Shown here piece after piece: positions 16,200 to 24,509 of a stretch of 64,000 nucleotides of DNA. The position numbers and the translations under genes were made by a program. Position 1 is the first letter of the stretch, and each line of letters starts with the position of its first letter. The notes beneath the pieces were generated by a model, which saw nothing but the letters and a program-made list of their open reading frames with translations, searched no databases and was not told the origin of the DNA. Source of the stretch: Saccharicrinis sp963666825 (GTDB lineage: Bacteria > Bacteroidota > Bacteroidia > Bacteroidales > Marinilabiliaceae); assembly GCA_963666825.2 (NCBI GenBank), contig OY763044.2, positions 1,488,001-1,552,000 of the forward strand, given 5' to 3'.

Positions 16200-17318
16200 A
16201 TGGCAAATAAATTAGTTCTTAAAATTGGTAGTTCTAAATACTTTTTATGGCCATTAATTGCTGCATCACTGATTGTTATTTCTGTTATTTTGTATTACTC
16301 AGGTATTAAGGATGAATTCATTTTTCCTGATGCAAAATCATACCTAATTCAAGGTTATACTGATGTTTTAGATGGAGGTAATTCTGATATATTGGAACAG
16401 TCCGTTTCTGATACTGTTTTTATTTATAGATTCCAATTAAAAGAAGGATTTGTAAGTCCTTATGCAGGAATTAAGTTTACTTCCTTATCCAATAAGTTTA
16501 TCGATGCTTCCAAATACAATGAATTAAGTTTAATAGTTGAGAGTAATAATGTAAACCGAATCGGGGTTGCTATTTATACTCCTTTAGTTAATGGAAAAAA
16601 ATTAAGTGAAAATGATGAAAACCTGTTTCATACTTATATAAATATTAGCAAAACAAAGGAAATCATTAAAATACCTATATCAGAATTAAAACATCCTGAA
16701 TGGTGGGAGGATATGCATCAAATGACCAATAATACAGATGTTTCTCCTGACTTAAGCAAGATTCTTCATATAAATGTTAGTACTGCTTATTCACCTGATA
16801 TATCCAAGGAAAAATTATTATTAGTATACTCCTTATATTTTTCCAGAAATAACAATCAATTATTTGGATACCTGATTATTGCCTATTTTTCTTTTTTGGT
16901 GTTATTATTTACAGTTATCTATTTGGGAAAATACCGCAAAAAGCAATCTTCACAATTAACAGTAATATATAAACCTGTTGAGGTTATTGAAAAGGAAATA
17001 AATTGGGATCAGAAATGTATTAAATATATTAATCAGCATTTTCATAATAGTGAGTTGAATCTCGAATTGGTTGCAAAAGAAACAGGAGTTCATCAACGTA
17101 AAATAACTAATCTGATTAACGAAAGTTACAATTGCAACTTTAAAACTTACATAAACCGCATCAGAATACAAGAGGCGCAGCGATTGTTAACAAAAACAGA
17201 CCTAAATATTGGAGAAATTGCTTTTAAAGTAGGATTCAACAATCAGAGTCACTTTAATAGGGTATTCAAAGCAGAAGAACAAATGAATCCTTCAGAATAT
17301 CGTGATAATCAAGCCTGA
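16200..17318 (+). CDS. Membrane-anchored AraC-family transcriptional regulator
   Basis: 372 residues. TM helix 1 is at about 14-33 and a periplasmic beta-rich domain at about 38-215. The domain's IDASKYNELSLIVES and VNRIGVAIYTP pattern recalls carbohydrate-binding (CIA30/CBM-like) jelly rolls. TM helix 2 is at about 222-242. The cytoplasmic C-terminus (272-370) is a standard AraC HTH pair: LELVAKETGVHQRKITNLIN and IGEIAFKVGFNNQSHFNRVF. This layout suggests direct sensing of an extracytoplasmic ligand. It lies 92 nt before a GH5 gene whose leader carries tandem TTTTTGTAAAA repeats, so regulation of the glycoside hydrolases is the simplest guess. Whether it also binds the TTCCGTAATTNNGGTA sites is unknown. 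Confidence 0.9.
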   Translation: MANKLVLKIGSSKYFLWPLIAASLIVISVILYYSGIKDEFIFPDAKSYLIQGYTDVLDGGNSDILEQSVSDTVFIYRFQLKEGFVSPYAGIKFTSLSNKFIDASKYNELSLIVESNNVNRIGVAIYTPLVNGKKLSENDENLFHTYINISKTKEIIKIPISELKHPEWWEDMHQMTNNTDVSPDLSKILHINVSTAYSPDISKEKLLLVYSLYFSRNNNQLFGYLIIAYFSFLVLLFTVIYLGKYRKKQSSQLTVIYKPVEVIEKEINWDQKCIKYINQHFHNSELNLELVAKETGVHQRKITNLINESYNCNFKTYINRIRIQEAQRLLTKTDLNIGEIAFKVGFNNQSHFNRVFKAEEQMNPSEYRDNQA

Positions 17319-17321
17319 ACG

Positions 17322-17381
17322 TTTTTGTAAAAAGAATTTCATTTTTTGTAAAAGACAGATTTAGGTAATCATTTATCATTG
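17322..17381 (+). promoter_or_regulatory. Tandem 21-bp-spaced repeats upstream of GH5
   Basis: TTTTTGTAAAA occurs at 17322-17332 and again at 17343-17353, exactly 21 bp apart, between the AraC-type regulator gene and the GH5 start at 17411. TATCATTG at 17374-17381 is a one-mismatch -7 element. The spacing of two helical turns is typical of AraC-family direct-repeat sites. Confidence 0.5.
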
Positions 17382-17410
17382 TATCATGATGAATCCCTAA
17401 ATCAGTTTTA

Positions 17411-19186
17411 ATGACAAAATCAATCAATAAAAACAATTCATATGTTATACCAGGACTATGGAATATTATTGTTCTTTTTAGTTTAATCAGTCTCTTTTTT
17501 ATCAGTTGTAAAAAAGAAGAGGCTGAAACCTATCTGACAGTTTCTCCTACAGAAATAAATATTCCGGCAGAAGGTGGTAGTGTACATTTTATGATAGAAA
17601 CAAATGCTTCATCTTGGAGTATTAATAACCCTCAACAGGATATTATTAAACTTTCGAGTACAGAAGGAAATGGTGCCAAAGAAATTGTGGAGGTTGAAGT
17701 AGCTACCAAAACACTAATCGAAATCAATGAAACTTTAACCATAAATGCAGATAATGCAACTCCTGTAAATGTTATTATTAAGCAACAAGCATCCGAATAC
17801 CTTTATAGTCTTAGTGTTAATGCATCGTCTTTTCAATTTAATTCAGATTATTCTACTGCATCTATTCAAATTACATCTTCTTCTTCTGAATGGGCAATCA
17901 ATTGTAATTCCGATTGGGTTTCTTTTAGTCAAACTACAGGTGGAGTAGGAGTATTTCATATTGATATTTCGGTAAGTGATAATGTTGATGAGGATGTCAG
18001 ATCTGCAATATTTACCATTACTGCAGATAATTCAAATACGGTTGAAGTTTCTTTATCCCAGTTAGCACCTATATATCCAAATTATAATATATCACCTATA
18101 GCTCCTGATAACACAGGTATGGAAAGCAATGCAGTACAACTTGCCGGGAAAATTAAAATAGGATGGAATATAGGTAATACACTCGAAGCTATAGGGGGAG
18201 AAACTGCGTGGGGTAATCCAAAAGTTACTGAAGAATTAATAGAGTTGGTAAAACAAAATGGATTTAATGCTATTCGAATACCCTGTTCATGGAATCAATA
18301 CATGGAAAATGAATCTACAGCTCAAATTAAAACAGAGTGGTTAAACCGGGTAAAGCAGGTGGTAAAGTATTGTGTGGATAATGATATGTATGTGATTTTG
18401 AATATACACTGGGATCAGGGATGGTTAGAAAATAATTGTACTGAAGATAAGCAGGTAGAAAACAATGCCAAACAAAAAGCTTTTTGGCAACAAATAGCAA
18501 CACACTTACGAGACTTTGATGAGCATTTAATTTTTGCCGGATCTAATGAACCAAATGTTGATACTGCTACTGAAATGGAAGTCTTAATGTCGTATCATCA
18601 AACGTTTATAGATGCTGTCAGGTCAACAGGCGGGAAGAATAGTTACAGAGTTTTAGTGGTTCAAGGACCATCAACTGATATTGAACGAACAAATACCTTA
18701 ATGACTACCATGCCATCAGATGAAGTTAAAGACAGGCTAATGGCCGAGATTCATTATTACACACCATACCAATTTTGTTTAATGACAGAAAATGCCGATT
18801 GGGGCAAAATGTTTTATTACTGGGGTAGTGGGTATCACTCTGCAACAGACACAGAGCATAATACCTCATGGGGAGAAGAATCAACCATTGATGACTTTTT
18901 AGGTAGTATGAAAACTAAGTTTGTAGATAAAGGTATTCCTGTTATTATGGGTGAATTTGCTGTGATAAAGCGCAACCTAAGTGGAGATAATCTTGATTTA
19001 CATCTGGCTTCCAGAGCATACTATCTAAAATATCTGATGCAAAAGGCCAAAGAAAATGGTATTCTTCCATTTTACTGGGATGCTGGCAATATTGGGGCCA
19101 ATGCTTCTGCGTTGTTTAACCGTACTAATAATACGGTGTATGATCAGCAGGCGATTGATGCGCTTATGGAAGGAATTAGTGATTAA
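17411..19186 (+). CDS. GH5 endoglucanase/cellulase lipoprotein with two BACON domains
   Basis: 591 residues. The lipoprotein cysteine is C33 (FFISCKKEE). Two BACON domains follow at about 40-127 and 130-220 (each with a xxSSWSIN/SSEWAIN motif); these display catalytic domains on Bacteroidota surfaces. The GH5 TIM barrel spans about 235-588 with GWNIGNTLEA, IRIPCSWNQY and ILNIHWDQGW. The acid/base is E380 in AGSNEPN and the nucleophile E515 in VIMGEFAV. It cleaves beta-1,4-glucan-type backbones (cellulose, xyloglucan or mannan cannot be separated). It stands first in a GH5-GH39-GH43 group behind an AraC-type regulator. Confidence 0.93.
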   Translation: MTKSINKNNSYVIPGLWNIIVLFSLISLFFISCKKEEAETYLTVSPTEINIPAEGGSVHFMIETNASSWSINNPQQDIIKLSSTEGNGAKEIVEVEVATKTLIEINETLTINADNATPVNVIIKQQASEYLYSLSVNASSFQFNSDYSTASIQITSSSSEWAINCNSDWVSFSQTTGGVGVFHIDISVSDNVDEDVRSAIFTITADNSNTVEVSLSQLAPIYPNYNISPIAPDNTGMESNAVQLAGKIKIGWNIGNTLEAIGGETAWGNPKVTEELIELVKQNGFNAIRIPCSWNQYMENESTAQIKTEWLNRVKQVVKYCVDNDMYVILNIHWDQGWLENNCTEDKQVENNAKQKAFWQQIATHLRDFDEHLIFAGSNEPNVDTATEMEVLMSYHQTFIDAVRSTGGKNSYRVLVVQGPSTDIERTNTLMTTMPSDEVKDRLMAEIHYYTPYQFCLMTENADWGKMFYYWGSGYHSATDTEHNTSWGEESTIDDFLGSMKTKFVDKGIPVIMGEFAVIKRNLSGDNLDLHLASRAYYLKYLMQKAKENGILPFYWDAGNIGANASALFNRTNNTVYDQQAIDALMEGISD

Positions 19187-19686
19187 TCAAGGATTGAATG
19201 TGATGGTTTAAAAGTCTGAAGGCCTTAAATATCACAACAAGGGGCAGTGCCTCCGTAGAGTAGCTATGGTGCTCACAGATCGCCCCTTGAATTAGTCGAT
19301 ATGTAAATCTCAGGCTGTAAGTCTGAAACTTATGGTTGATGTTTCAGACTTACAGCCTGAATAGGCATCTCGCTTAAGGCCTTGGGGTGATACCCCAAGT
19401 TATGATGTATAAGGCCTTCATCCTATTGAATAGGATAAATTATCAAACACCAATATTATGGAATTGCAAAGAGGTTCACAGAAGCAAATCCTTACAGATT
19501 TAATGAATACCATAATAAACGTATTAATAAAGCTCAGAGTCTCAGTGTCCCTGTGTTCATTTTAACCCTGAATAATCTGTTAAAAATATATTAGAAATGA
19601 AATAAGCCATAGGAAAGTTATTCTCACTTTCGAGGATGTAGAAAATGGCGAGTTCCATATGGTCAATAAAAATAAATTATAGTCTT
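19187..19686. repeat. Gene-free region with a 19-bp perfect inverted repeat
   Basis: CAGGCTGTAAGTCTGAAAC (19311-19329) and its exact complement (19341-19359) form a 19-bp stem with an 11-nt loop. A second hairpin, CTTGGGGT-gat-ACCCCAAG, is at 19381-19399, and it runs into the 23-nt sequence shared with 11468-11490. Text around 19535-19560 (CTCAGAGTCTCAGTGTCCCT) resembles degenerate text near 1410 and 1925. No gene is seen. Confidence 0.55.
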
Positions 19687-21261
19687 ATGAAATCCCTACA
19701 AGTCAGTGTTTTGTTAGCTTTTTTATCGGTTTCGGTAATTCTTGCTAAAGATAAAAAGATGGTACGCTCAATTTCAATCGATTACATCAGTGTAAAAGGC
19801 CCCATGAATACCATGTTTAAAGAGTGTATTGGAGCCGGACGTGCTAACGAAGGTTTACGAGCAGATTGGCAACAACAATTAAAAGAAGTAAAAAAGGACT
19901 GTGATTTTAAATACATCCGTATGCATGGTCTGCTTACAGACGATATGGCCATTTATAAGGTGGACAGGAATGGAAAAGAAATGTATAATTATCAATATGT
20001 TGATGTGTTGTTTGATTATATTCTGGAACTTGGAATGAAACCTTTTGTAGAATTAGGTTTTATGCCTTCAGCATTAGCAAGCGGAGATCAAACTATTTTT
20101 TGGTGGAAAGGTAATGTTACACCTCCTTATGATTATACAAAGTGGGAAAATCTGATTTACAACCTGGTTACTCATTTTACAGCAAGATATGGTGAAGAGG
20201 AAGTTAAATCCTGGTATTTTGAAGTATGGAATGAACCTAATCTGTCTCCCGGATTCTGGGCTGGTACACAGGAGGATTATTTTAAACTATATCAATATGC
20301 AGCCTCTGCTGTTAAAAGGGTAAACTCAGAATACAAGGTTGGCGGACCGGCAACAGCAGGAGCCTCATGGGAGCCTGAGATGATCGCTTTTTGTGATAAA
20401 AATAATGTACCTATAGACTTTATTAGTACGCATGCTTATGGTGTAGATGCCGGCTTTTTAGATGAGTTTGGAGGAACAGGAACACGTTTAAGTGCCAACG
20501 AATGGAGTGTAAGTGAGGATGTAATACAATCGCGTAAAGAAATTGACGATTCAGCCAAACCAAATCTTGAACTGCATTATACAGAGTGGAGTTCTTCATA
20601 TACGCCTTCAGATCCCATTCATGACAGTTACCATCAAGCAGCTTATATACTGAATAAATTGAAGCAAGTAGGAGGTGCAGCTAATTCAATGTCGTATTGG
20701 GTATTTACAGATATTTTTGAGGAAGCAGGACCAAGATTTACGCCATTTCATGGTGGATTTGGTTTAATGAATACCCAGGGCATTAAAAAGCCTGCCTACC
20801 ATGCCTATTCTTTCCTAAATAAAATGGGTGAAACAGAATTGAAAAATTCTGATCAGTCCTCATGGGCTTGTAAAAGTAACAATGGTGATTTTCAAATGCT
20901 GTTGTGGGATTATACCTATACCTTGCCAGATGATTCTATTAATAACCAGGATTATTATAGTCAGGATTTACCGGCTAAAAATAAAGGAATGGTTCACATA
21001 GATGTATCAAATATTCCTGAAGGCAACTATCAGCTAGAGATTTATAAAGTAGGGTATAAGCATAATGATCCATACACATTGTATTATCAACTAGGCAGAC
21101 CAACACAACTTACAAAAAAGCAGGTTGAATTTTTAAAGAGTAATAGTACAGGCCTTCCTGATATAAAAGATCTGATCAAAATAGATTCAGATCATCAGTT
21201 TAAGCATGAAATACCATTATGCGAAAATGATGTAATTCGTATAACCTTAATTAAATTGTAA
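19687..21261 (+). CDS. GH39 family glycosidase (beta-xylosidase type), exported
   Basis: 524 residues from ATG 19687, chosen because it starts a clean signal peptide (MKSLQVSVLLAFLSVSVILA); an in-frame ATG 42 nt upstream adds a non-signal tail. GH39 hallmarks are the acid/base E183 in FEVWNEPNL and the nucleophile E300 in LHYTEWSSSY. DFISTHAYG and NSMSYWVFTDIFEE are also family-typical. The family contains beta-xylosidases and alpha-L-iduronidases; the neighbours favour xylosidase. It is followed after 8 nt by a GH43 gene, so the two form an operon. Confidence 0.93.
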   Translation: MKSLQVSVLLAFLSVSVILAKDKKMVRSISIDYISVKGPMNTMFKECIGAGRANEGLRADWQQQLKEVKKDCDFKYIRMHGLLTDDMAIYKVDRNGKEMYNYQYVDVLFDYILELGMKPFVELGFMPSALASGDQTIFWWKGNVTPPYDYTKWENLIYNLVTHFTARYGEEEVKSWYFEVWNEPNLSPGFWAGTQEDYFKLYQYAASAVKRVNSEYKVGGPATAGASWEPEMIAFCDKNNVPIDFISTHAYGVDAGFLDEFGGTGTRLSANEWSVSEDVIQSRKEIDDSAKPNLELHYTEWSSSYTPSDPIHDSYHQAAYILNKLKQVGGAANSMSYWVFTDIFEEAGPRFTPFHGGFGLMNTQGIKKPAYHAYSFLNKMGETELKNSDQSSWACKSNNGDFQMLLWDYTYTLPDDSINNQDYYSQDLPAKNKGMVHIDVSNIPEGNYQLEIYKVGYKHNDPYTLYYQLGRPTQLTKKQVEFLKSNSTGLPDIKDLIKIDSDHQFKHEIPLCENDVIRITLIKL

Positions 21262-21269
21262 ATCAAAGT

Positions 21270-22775
21270 ATGATGAATTTAAAATCTCTTATAGTCATTT
21301 TTCTTGTTTTTGTTTTATCCTCTGTAAAAGGTCAAAACAACAGTTCTGGTAATTTTACGAATCCATTGTTTGCAGGCGACTATCCTGATCCAAGTATTTT
21401 ACGCGATGGTGATGATTATTATATGGTGCATTCTTCATTTCTTTATTATCCCGGACTATTAATCTGGCATTCTACTGATTTAATGAATTGGGAACCTGTT
21501 ACTAATGCTCTGTTTAAAAATGTAGGATCTGTTTGGGCTCCGGATTTGGTAAAATGCAACGATAAGTATTATATCTATTTTCCGGCAGATAACACGAATT
21601 ATGTAGTGTGGGCTGATCAAATTTCAGGTCCCTGGAGTGAGCCTATACAATTGGATATTAGCATGATTGATCCTGGCCATGTGGTGGACGATAATGGTAA
21701 CCGGTATTTATATTTTAGCAGTGGGAGCTATGTACCACTTTCAAATGACGGATTATCAATAGCCGGAGAGGTGAAGCATAGTTATGATGGGTGGGAAATT
21801 CCCCGTGACTGGTCTATTGAATGCTTTTGTATGGAAGGACCGAAGTTGTTTAAACGAGGTGAATATTATTACCTGACAGTAGCAGAGGGTGGAACTGCAG
21901 GTCCAGCTACCGGACATATGGTTATTTCTGCCCGATCAAAGTCTTCATTAGGTCCTTGGGAAAACTCTCCGTATAATCCTGTTTTACGAGCTCAATCTCC
22001 TGATGATAAATGGTGGTCGGTTGGTCACGGAACTGTGTTTGATGATAAAGACGGTAACTGGTTTTTATTGTTTCATGGTTACGAAAAAGGATTCTATAAT
22101 ATGGGACGTCAAACGATGCTCACACCAATAGAATGGACTTCGGATGGATGGTACAAAATACCCGAAAATGTAGATATAGCTAAGAAAATTGAATTGCCTC
22201 TTGAGAATACCAAAAATAAACACTTATATACTTTGAGTGATTCTTTTAATGGAAAATCATTGAAGGAAACCTGGAAATTCTTTGGTGGTTTTGATGAAAA
22301 CAGAATTGAACTTACAGGTAATAGTTTGGTTGTAAATGGAAAAGGAAACTCAGTGGCAAATTGCTCACCCATGTTATGTATACCTCAGGACCATTCCTAT
22401 ACAGCCGATGTTGAACTAGAGATTGATGGTGATGCCATAGGTGGCTTGGTTTTATTTTATAACGAAAGAGCTTATTCAGGAATCTTAGCTGATAAAAGTA
22501 ATGTATTGGCTAATTTAAGAGGATGGCAATTCGCAACCGAACCAGATGTATTAAAAAAACAAGTTTTCCTTCGTCTAAAGAATGTAAATAATAATGTGGA
22601 TATGTTTTATAGTTTAGATGGAAAAAACTGGCTTAAAATTGAAAATTCATTTGAATCCACAGCCTATCATCATAATGTATTAAGTGGATTTATGAGCTTA
22701 CGAATAGGATTGTGTTCAATGGGCAATGGAAAGGTGATATTTAAAGATTTTAAGTATAAAGCAATAACTGAGTAA
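21270..22775 (+). CDS. GH43 family beta-xylosidase/arabinofuranosidase with C-terminal jelly-roll domain
   Basis: 501 residues with a signal peptide (LKSLIVIFLVFVLSSVKG). The five-bladed propeller carries the catalytic triad D40 (GDYPDPS), D134 (MIDPGHV) and E189 (CMEGPKL). Residues from about 310 onward form a beta-sandwich (DSFNGKSLKETWKFFG, GLVLFYNERAYSG) of the beta-xylosidase C-terminal/DUF1349 type. It would remove xylose or arabinose from xylo-oligosaccharides. It is the last gene of the GH39-GH43 pair. Start codons ATG 21270 and 21273 are both possible. Confidence 0.93.
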   Translation: MMNLKSLIVIFLVFVLSSVKGQNNSSGNFTNPLFAGDYPDPSILRDGDDYYMVHSSFLYYPGLLIWHSTDLMNWEPVTNALFKNVGSVWAPDLVKCNDKYYIYFPADNTNYVVWADQISGPWSEPIQLDISMIDPGHVVDDNGNRYLYFSSGSYVPLSNDGLSIAGEVKHSYDGWEIPRDWSIECFCMEGPKLFKRGEYYYLTVAEGGTAGPATGHMVISARSKSSLGPWENSPYNPVLRAQSPDDKWWSVGHGTVFDDKDGNWFLLFHGYEKGFYNMGRQTMLTPIEWTSDGWYKIPENVDIAKKIELPLENTKNKHLYTLSDSFNGKSLKETWKFFGGFDENRIELTGNSLVVNGKGNSVANCSPMLCIPQDHSYTADVELEIDGDAIGGLVLFYNERAYSGILADKSNVLANLRGWQFATEPDVLKKQVFLRLKNVNNNVDMFYSLDGKNWLKIENSFESTAYHHNVLSGFMSLRIGLCSMGNGKVIFKDFKYKAITE

Positions 22776-23070
22776 TATTGATCCTTTCATTAAGTAAGGC
22801 TTCATTTAAATATAGACATTTATATTAAACAGGATGAACCAGATTAAAACTTTAGAAATTTTTTACCTTGTTCATCCTGTAATTGCCTTAAAGTAATTAT
22901 CATTCTAAATGTAGACACTATTTAGGATTAATCATTTTTCTCCCTGATCCTTTCTCCGTTTTCCATGTTCCTTTTTGTGTTTTTCAAAGCTGTAAATCAC
23001 GCTGGTACGAGATTGCCTCTCGTAGCTTTTCTATTTTCTGTTATTGATCTTTATTTAAGATTAAAAAAAG
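22776..23070. repeat. Intergenic inverted repeats
   Basis: ACAGGATGAAC (22829-22839) and GTTCATCCTGT (22870-22880) make an 11-bp stem of a type frequent between environmental bacterial genes. It is positioned after the GH43 stop and could end that transcript. The segment at about 22909-22969 is the inverted copy of the repeat at 3131-3185. Confidence 0.45.
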
Positions 23071-23247
23071 TTATTCCCAATCACCTGGAATATAAGGCAT
23101 GTAACCCTGATTTTTTATTTCTTCCATTTCGTCAAAAATGGATTGTTCCTCTTCGTTTTGAGGAGTGCGATATCCCAAACAAAGATCAATCACTATCTTA
23201 TCCCAAGGATCTACTTCAAAATCGTCAATTTGATCTTCTTTAGACAT
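23071..23247 (-). CDS. Small acidic hypothetical protein, 58 residues
   Basis: On the minus strand an ATG at 23247 opens 58 codons ending with TAA at 23073-23071. The product begins MSKEDQIDDFEVDPWDKIVI and ends YMPYIPGDWE. It is strongly acidic, with no membrane segment and no cysteine pair. Composition and codon use look like real coding sequence, and an AT-rich leader precedes the start. I recognise no family. The overlapping plus-strand frame is not credible because it runs through repeat DNA. Confidence 0.65.
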   Translation of the reverse strand: MSKEDQIDDFEVDPWDKIVIDLCLGYRTPQNEEEQSIFDEMEEIKNQGYMPYIPGDWE

Positions 23248-24369
23248 AATTTTCTTGTTTAAAAATGTTTGTAAAACTGAAAATCGTAAACAGTCAATTA
23301 AAAATTGATTAGTAAGAGAATAAGACCTGCAGTACTCAAATTAATGTCTTATATAATTATTGTCCAGTATAATAATATACAAAAAAATATGATGGAATTC
23401 AAGGTGTATGCAATAGACTAATGTGTTAGTATTCAGATATACTAGTGCGGAATCAAGATTGTATCTTGTATACGAAATCTCATACTGTAAATATTTACTG
23501 TCCTTCTAAACCCTTTACACTAAACCCTATGCCCTAAACTCTAAGCCCTTAGCTCTATGCAATCTATTGCTCCTTCAGTTTTTGTATTCCCTTCTACATG
23601 TTTCTTGTTCCCTTCTCCCTTCTCCCTTCTCCCTGTTTCTTTTTTCTTACGTCTAAAGTATTGCAAAATATGCATCAAAAAAATTACTGTAATTTTATTG
23701 TAACTATTTTCGCTTGTAACTGATTGTTTATGAGGTTTTAATGGTTTGAGGTCAAATCTATTTTGGGCACTAAAGGCTAAAAAAAGGGCCGATATTCCGG
23801 AAAAACACAAAAAACGACAAAAATATTCCGGAAAATCGTGTTTTTGAGCAAAAATATTCCAGATTTTGGCTTTTTTCGGTGTTTTTATGACTTTTCTTTG
23901 CTATGGCTTTGCATTCCTTTGCATAGGCTATGCTACTTCTATGCATAATCATTGCTAATGCTATGCATGGTTATTGCTATTTCTTTGTATTGTGGTCGTA
24001 TTGTGGTTGTGTTGTCTATGCATATTCTTTGCTTCGGCATTGCTTCTAAGGAAGCGATGAACGACCATAAAATATGCATAGTAAAACCATAGTCAGTACG
24101 ACGTCATATCATTGTCATACCATAAAAGACCATAAGAATTTGCAATAAATACCTCAAAATTATACAAGTTTGGTTCCATCTTGCAGATGCAAGATTGCAG
24201 TTTATATGCTAACTTTCAACCACCTTCTTTTTTCTTTATCCCTTCTCCTTGTTCCGTATAATTATTCTTTATTATGAATTGTAGATAACTTTTTAGGATA
24301 AATCAGAAATATTTGTCCATGAATAAAGTATATTTAAATTTTTAATTATAGATAACGTAAATAATTATT
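23248..24369. repeat. Gene-poor region with 31-bp iterons and TGCAT-rich stretch
   Basis: ATATTCCGGAAAA or a variant begins at 23792, 23823 and 23854, exactly 31 bp apart, giving three iteron-like units. From about 23890 to 24060 the sequence is built from quasi-repeats of TTTGCAT, TATGCAT, TTTGCT and ATTGCT every 8-11 bp, then the complementary sense (ATATGCATAG, CCATAAAA) to about 24150. From 23500 to 23640 there are CCCTAAAC-like and CTTCTCCCTT-like runs. No credible gene is present. Confidence 0.5.
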
Positions 24370-24486
24370 GCGCCTAAAAGAGATATATACGTAATATTAT
24401 GACGGATATAACACTAAAATGGTGTTATAACAGTAATTAATGACGGTTATATTTTATAATGGTGCATTTATAAATTGTTAGGCACC
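24370..24486 (+). repeat. attC-like element 0 (upstream boundary of the cassette array)
   Basis: It begins with GCGCCTAA (24370-24377) and ends with GTTAGGCACC (24477-24486); GCCTAA pairs with TTAGGC. A perfect internal 8-bp stem, TATAACAC/GTGTTATA, lies at 24407-24429. GTTAGGC fits the integron core-site consensus GTTRRRY. Confidence 0.55.
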
Positions 24487-24509
24487 ATAATAAAACTAAA
24501 GACTCAACT

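Noticed and set aside
22965..23243. Plus-strand 92-codon open frame
   Set aside because: It is antisense to the better 58-codon gene, starts inside a dispersed repeat, and has an unlikely amino-acid pattern.
23792..23866. Possible CRISPR array
   Set aside because: The repeated unit is only about 13 bp in three copies, the intervening DNA is partly similar, and there are no cas genes.
23541..23952. Minus-strand open frames in the repeat region
   Set aside because: They translate the 31-bp repeats and polypurine runs and show no domain-like composition.
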